The notes beneath the pieces are model-generated. The model did no database searches and was not told where the DNA came from. It saw only the letters and a list, made by a program, of their open reading frames with translations. Positions 21,315 through 22,585 of a DNA stretch of 22,585 bases are shown here, one piece after another. The stretch spans positions 1 through 22,585 of the IMG/VR virus record IMGVR_UViG_3300024518_003106; one strand, written 5' to 3'. Within the stretch, counting starts at the first letter, position 1, and every line of letters starts with the position of its first letter. Both the position numbers and the translations under genes were made by a program. This DNA comes from a virus.

Positions 21315-22275
21315 ATTAAATATACCGGAAGCTCTTTGCGAAGCAGTCAAAAACGACCCATATGATGCGGGAGATGTTGACATTACAGTGACGCAATTAA
21401 TAAGACCTCCGCAACAAGTAGCCCTGCAAAAATATCACCGGGAAAATATTATAGAAGATGTATCGGATCGCATTTATGCTCTTATGGGCCAAGCAATGCA
21501 TACTATATTACAGCGATCCTCAGTTTCCGGATTTGTGGAAAAAAGAATGTATGCAGAGGTCAATGGATGGATAGTCGGAGGCACCTTTGACGCACTTGTA
21601 ATTGCAAATCAAGAAAACAATCAAGAAAACAATACTGAGTCTGAATATATCCTTCAAGATTACAAACAGATGTCCATATGGGAAGCCAAATATGGATTAA
21701 AACCAGACAAAACCGAACAATTAAACCTGTTACATTATCTAATAAATAATGGAACCCGCAAACTCTGGCTTTCAGACAAAATCACCAAGCCAAATATATC
21801 CAAATTAGAAATTATTGGAATTTTTAGAGATTGGTCAAAGCCTCAAGCGCGTCGAGATAAAACATACCCTCAACATCAAGTTGAAAAATTTCCAATTGAA
21901 ATGTGGTCATCATCTCAACAGGAAAAATTTATTAAAGAACGGGTAGAAGCCCATCAGCAAGCTCAATTTCTCATAGATAAGAAGCACATAAAAAAGCTAC
22001 CGCAATGTACTGATGATGAAAGATGGGCAAGTGATAAACAATATGCTCTTAAAAAAGAAGGCAGGAAATCTGCCGTCAAAACAGAAAATACCTCAGAAAA
22101 ACTCTGGGAATGGGCCAAAGAAAAGGGTCTTGTAGACGAAGGCATCCATGATCGAGAGCTCAAAAAAGGATACTCTGTAGAAGTACGTCCCGGAGAAAGC
22201 AAGCGATGCATTGACTATTGCAATGTATCAGCCTTCTGCAACCAATTCTCTGGGCCGAACCTGAGGGGTTTTTAA
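21298..22275 (+). CDS. PD-(D/E)XK nuclease, Cas4/RecB-like, with four-Cys cluster, 325 residues
   Basis: ATG at 21298 is chosen over GTG 21292 because AAAGGAG ends seven bases before it. Nuclease motifs are G-Q-A-M-H (His68), G-G-T-F-D-A (Asp98), L-Q-D-Y-K (Asp121, Lys123) and T-E-Q-L-N-L-L-H-Y (Gln141), in the order of RecB/Cas4-type exonucleases. Cys237 and C304-x3-C308-x5-C314 could hold an Fe-S cluster or zinc, as in AddB and Cas4. It probably acts in recombination or DNA processing with RusA. An internal 12-base repeat (21607-21630) encodes Q-E-N-N twice in a surface loop just before the catalytic strand. Confidence 0.85.
   Translation: MQFTNRLNIPEALCEAVKNDPYDAGDVDITVTQLIRPPQQVALQKYHRENIIEDVSDRIYALMGQAMHTILQRSSVSGFVEKRMYAEVNGWIVGGTFDALVIANQENNQENNTESEYILQDYKQMSIWEAKYGLKPDKTEQLNLLHYLINNGTRKLWLSDKITKPNISKLEIIGIFRDWSKPQARRDKTYPQHQVEKFPIEMWSSSQQEKFIKERVEAHQQAQFLIDKKHIKKLPQCTDDERWASDKQYALKKEGRKSAVKTENTSEKLWEWAKEKGLVDEGIHDRELKKGYSVEVRPGESKRCIDYCNVSAFCNQFSGPNLRGF
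21607..21630 (+). repeat. Two tandem copies of a 12-base unit in the nuclease gene
   Basis: AATCAAGAAAAC occurs twice, in frame, encoding the repeated N-Q-E-N of a polar loop between the Asp98 and Asp121 motifs. Slippage expansion is the likely origin. Confidence 0.7.
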
Positions 22276-22585
22276 ATGAGCTTTAGATGCCAAATATGCT
22301 GCGGGCCAACTCTAGTTATCGATTCTCGATGGCATGCAGCTACTGAAACTGTACGTCGGCGTCGACAGTGCCGGATTTGTAATCTTCGACAATCAACCCA
22401 TGAAACCGTAAGACGACCCATGTTCTCACTTCCAACGGTGCAATTGGAAATGGCTACACCAGTCGTTGAAATCTCTCAGCCACCACCAGAGCTAATATAT
22501 TGTATGCCGCGCGCTGAACATCCACGGGTACGAGCCGCTCTCAAGTCCGTTCGCCGAAATCGTAAAAAAGATCGCACAAAAGATC
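22276..22585 (+). CDS. NrdR-like zinc-ribbon protein, N-terminal part, cut by the window edge
   Basis: ATG at 22276 directly follows the nuclease stop, with GAGGGG eight bases upstream; 103 codons are visible and no stop is reached. Residues 5-36 match the NrdR zinc ribbon: C5-Q-I-C8, V-I-D-S-R (14-18), V-R-R-R-R-Q-C (26-32), C32-R-I-C35, then an S-T-H-E that corresponds to T-T-x-E. In bacterial NrdR, a repressor of ribonucleotide reductase genes, an ATP-cone follows. Here the next ~60 residues are Pro-rich and basic (K-S-V-R-R-N-R-K-K), with no ATP-cone sign. So it is an NrdR-type ribbon in a different context, probably DNA-binding. Confidence 0.75.
   Translation, partial: MSFRCQICCGPTLVIDSRWHAATETVRRRRQCRICNLRQSTHETVRRPMFSLPTVQLEMATPVVEISQPPPELIYCMPRAEHPRVRAALKSVRRNRKKDRTKD

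Noticed and set aside
1-22585. CRISPR array, tRNA, insertion sequence or integrase
   Set aside because: No regularly spaced direct repeats, cloverleaf, transposase motif or recombinase motif was seen on either strand.

Overview
The window is part of a lytic, tailed double-stranded DNA phage of T7-like (podovirus) architecture that infects a bacterium. The evidence is the gene order: small terminase, large terminase, T7-type portal (head-tail connector), scaffold, major capsid protein, tail tubular proteins A and B, then internal virion (ejection) proteins. I see no integrase, transposase, tRNA, CRISPR array or host gene. The RusA resolvase, NrdR-like zinc ribbon and Cas4/RecB-like nuclease are common in phages of proteobacteria, but the host cannot be fixed from this sequence.

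Left two thirds (1-16747, all minus strand): one long, tightly packed late region transcribed leftward. In transcription order it contains terS (GTG start); five tiny proteins of 80, 59, 81, 43 and 69 codons, four of them very basic; terL; a 130-codon protein of unknown function; three small glycine/alanine/lysine-rich proteins that share C-terminal signatures; portal; a Bbp19-like protein; scaffold; major capsid; an 87-codon structural/decoration candidate; tail tubular A; tail tubular B; a gp14-like internal protein; a 1231-codon virion protein; and the N-terminal 426 codons of a further ejection protein that runs off the left edge. Most junctions overlap by 1 or 4 bases (TAATG or ATGA), which indicates translational coupling. 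A terminator-like hairpin sits between the capsid group and the tail group, as in T7.

Centre (16748-17677): about 930 bases between divergent transcription units. It holds a good sigma70-type promoter for the late operon and then a dense series of short inverted repeats, including a nested structure with alternative pairings. It may also encode a 42-codon peptide. This is the part of the window least explained by gene content.

Right third (17678-22585, all plus strand): an early/replication-side cluster. It starts with a 46-codon zinc ribbon, a 40-codon membrane peptide, a 94-codon eight-cysteine protein, and 56- and 29-codon membrane peptides, nearly all coupled. A 269-codon unknown protein ends at a strong intrinsic terminator, which is followed by a second run of hairpins. 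Then come a 74-codon protein, a winged-helix DNA-binding protein, a RusA-type Holliday junction resolvase, two overlapping proteins resembling phage replication factors, a PD-(D/E)XK nuclease with a four-cysteine cluster, and the start of an NrdR-like zinc-ribbon protein. Together these fit DNA replication and recombination feeding the leftward packaging and virion genes.
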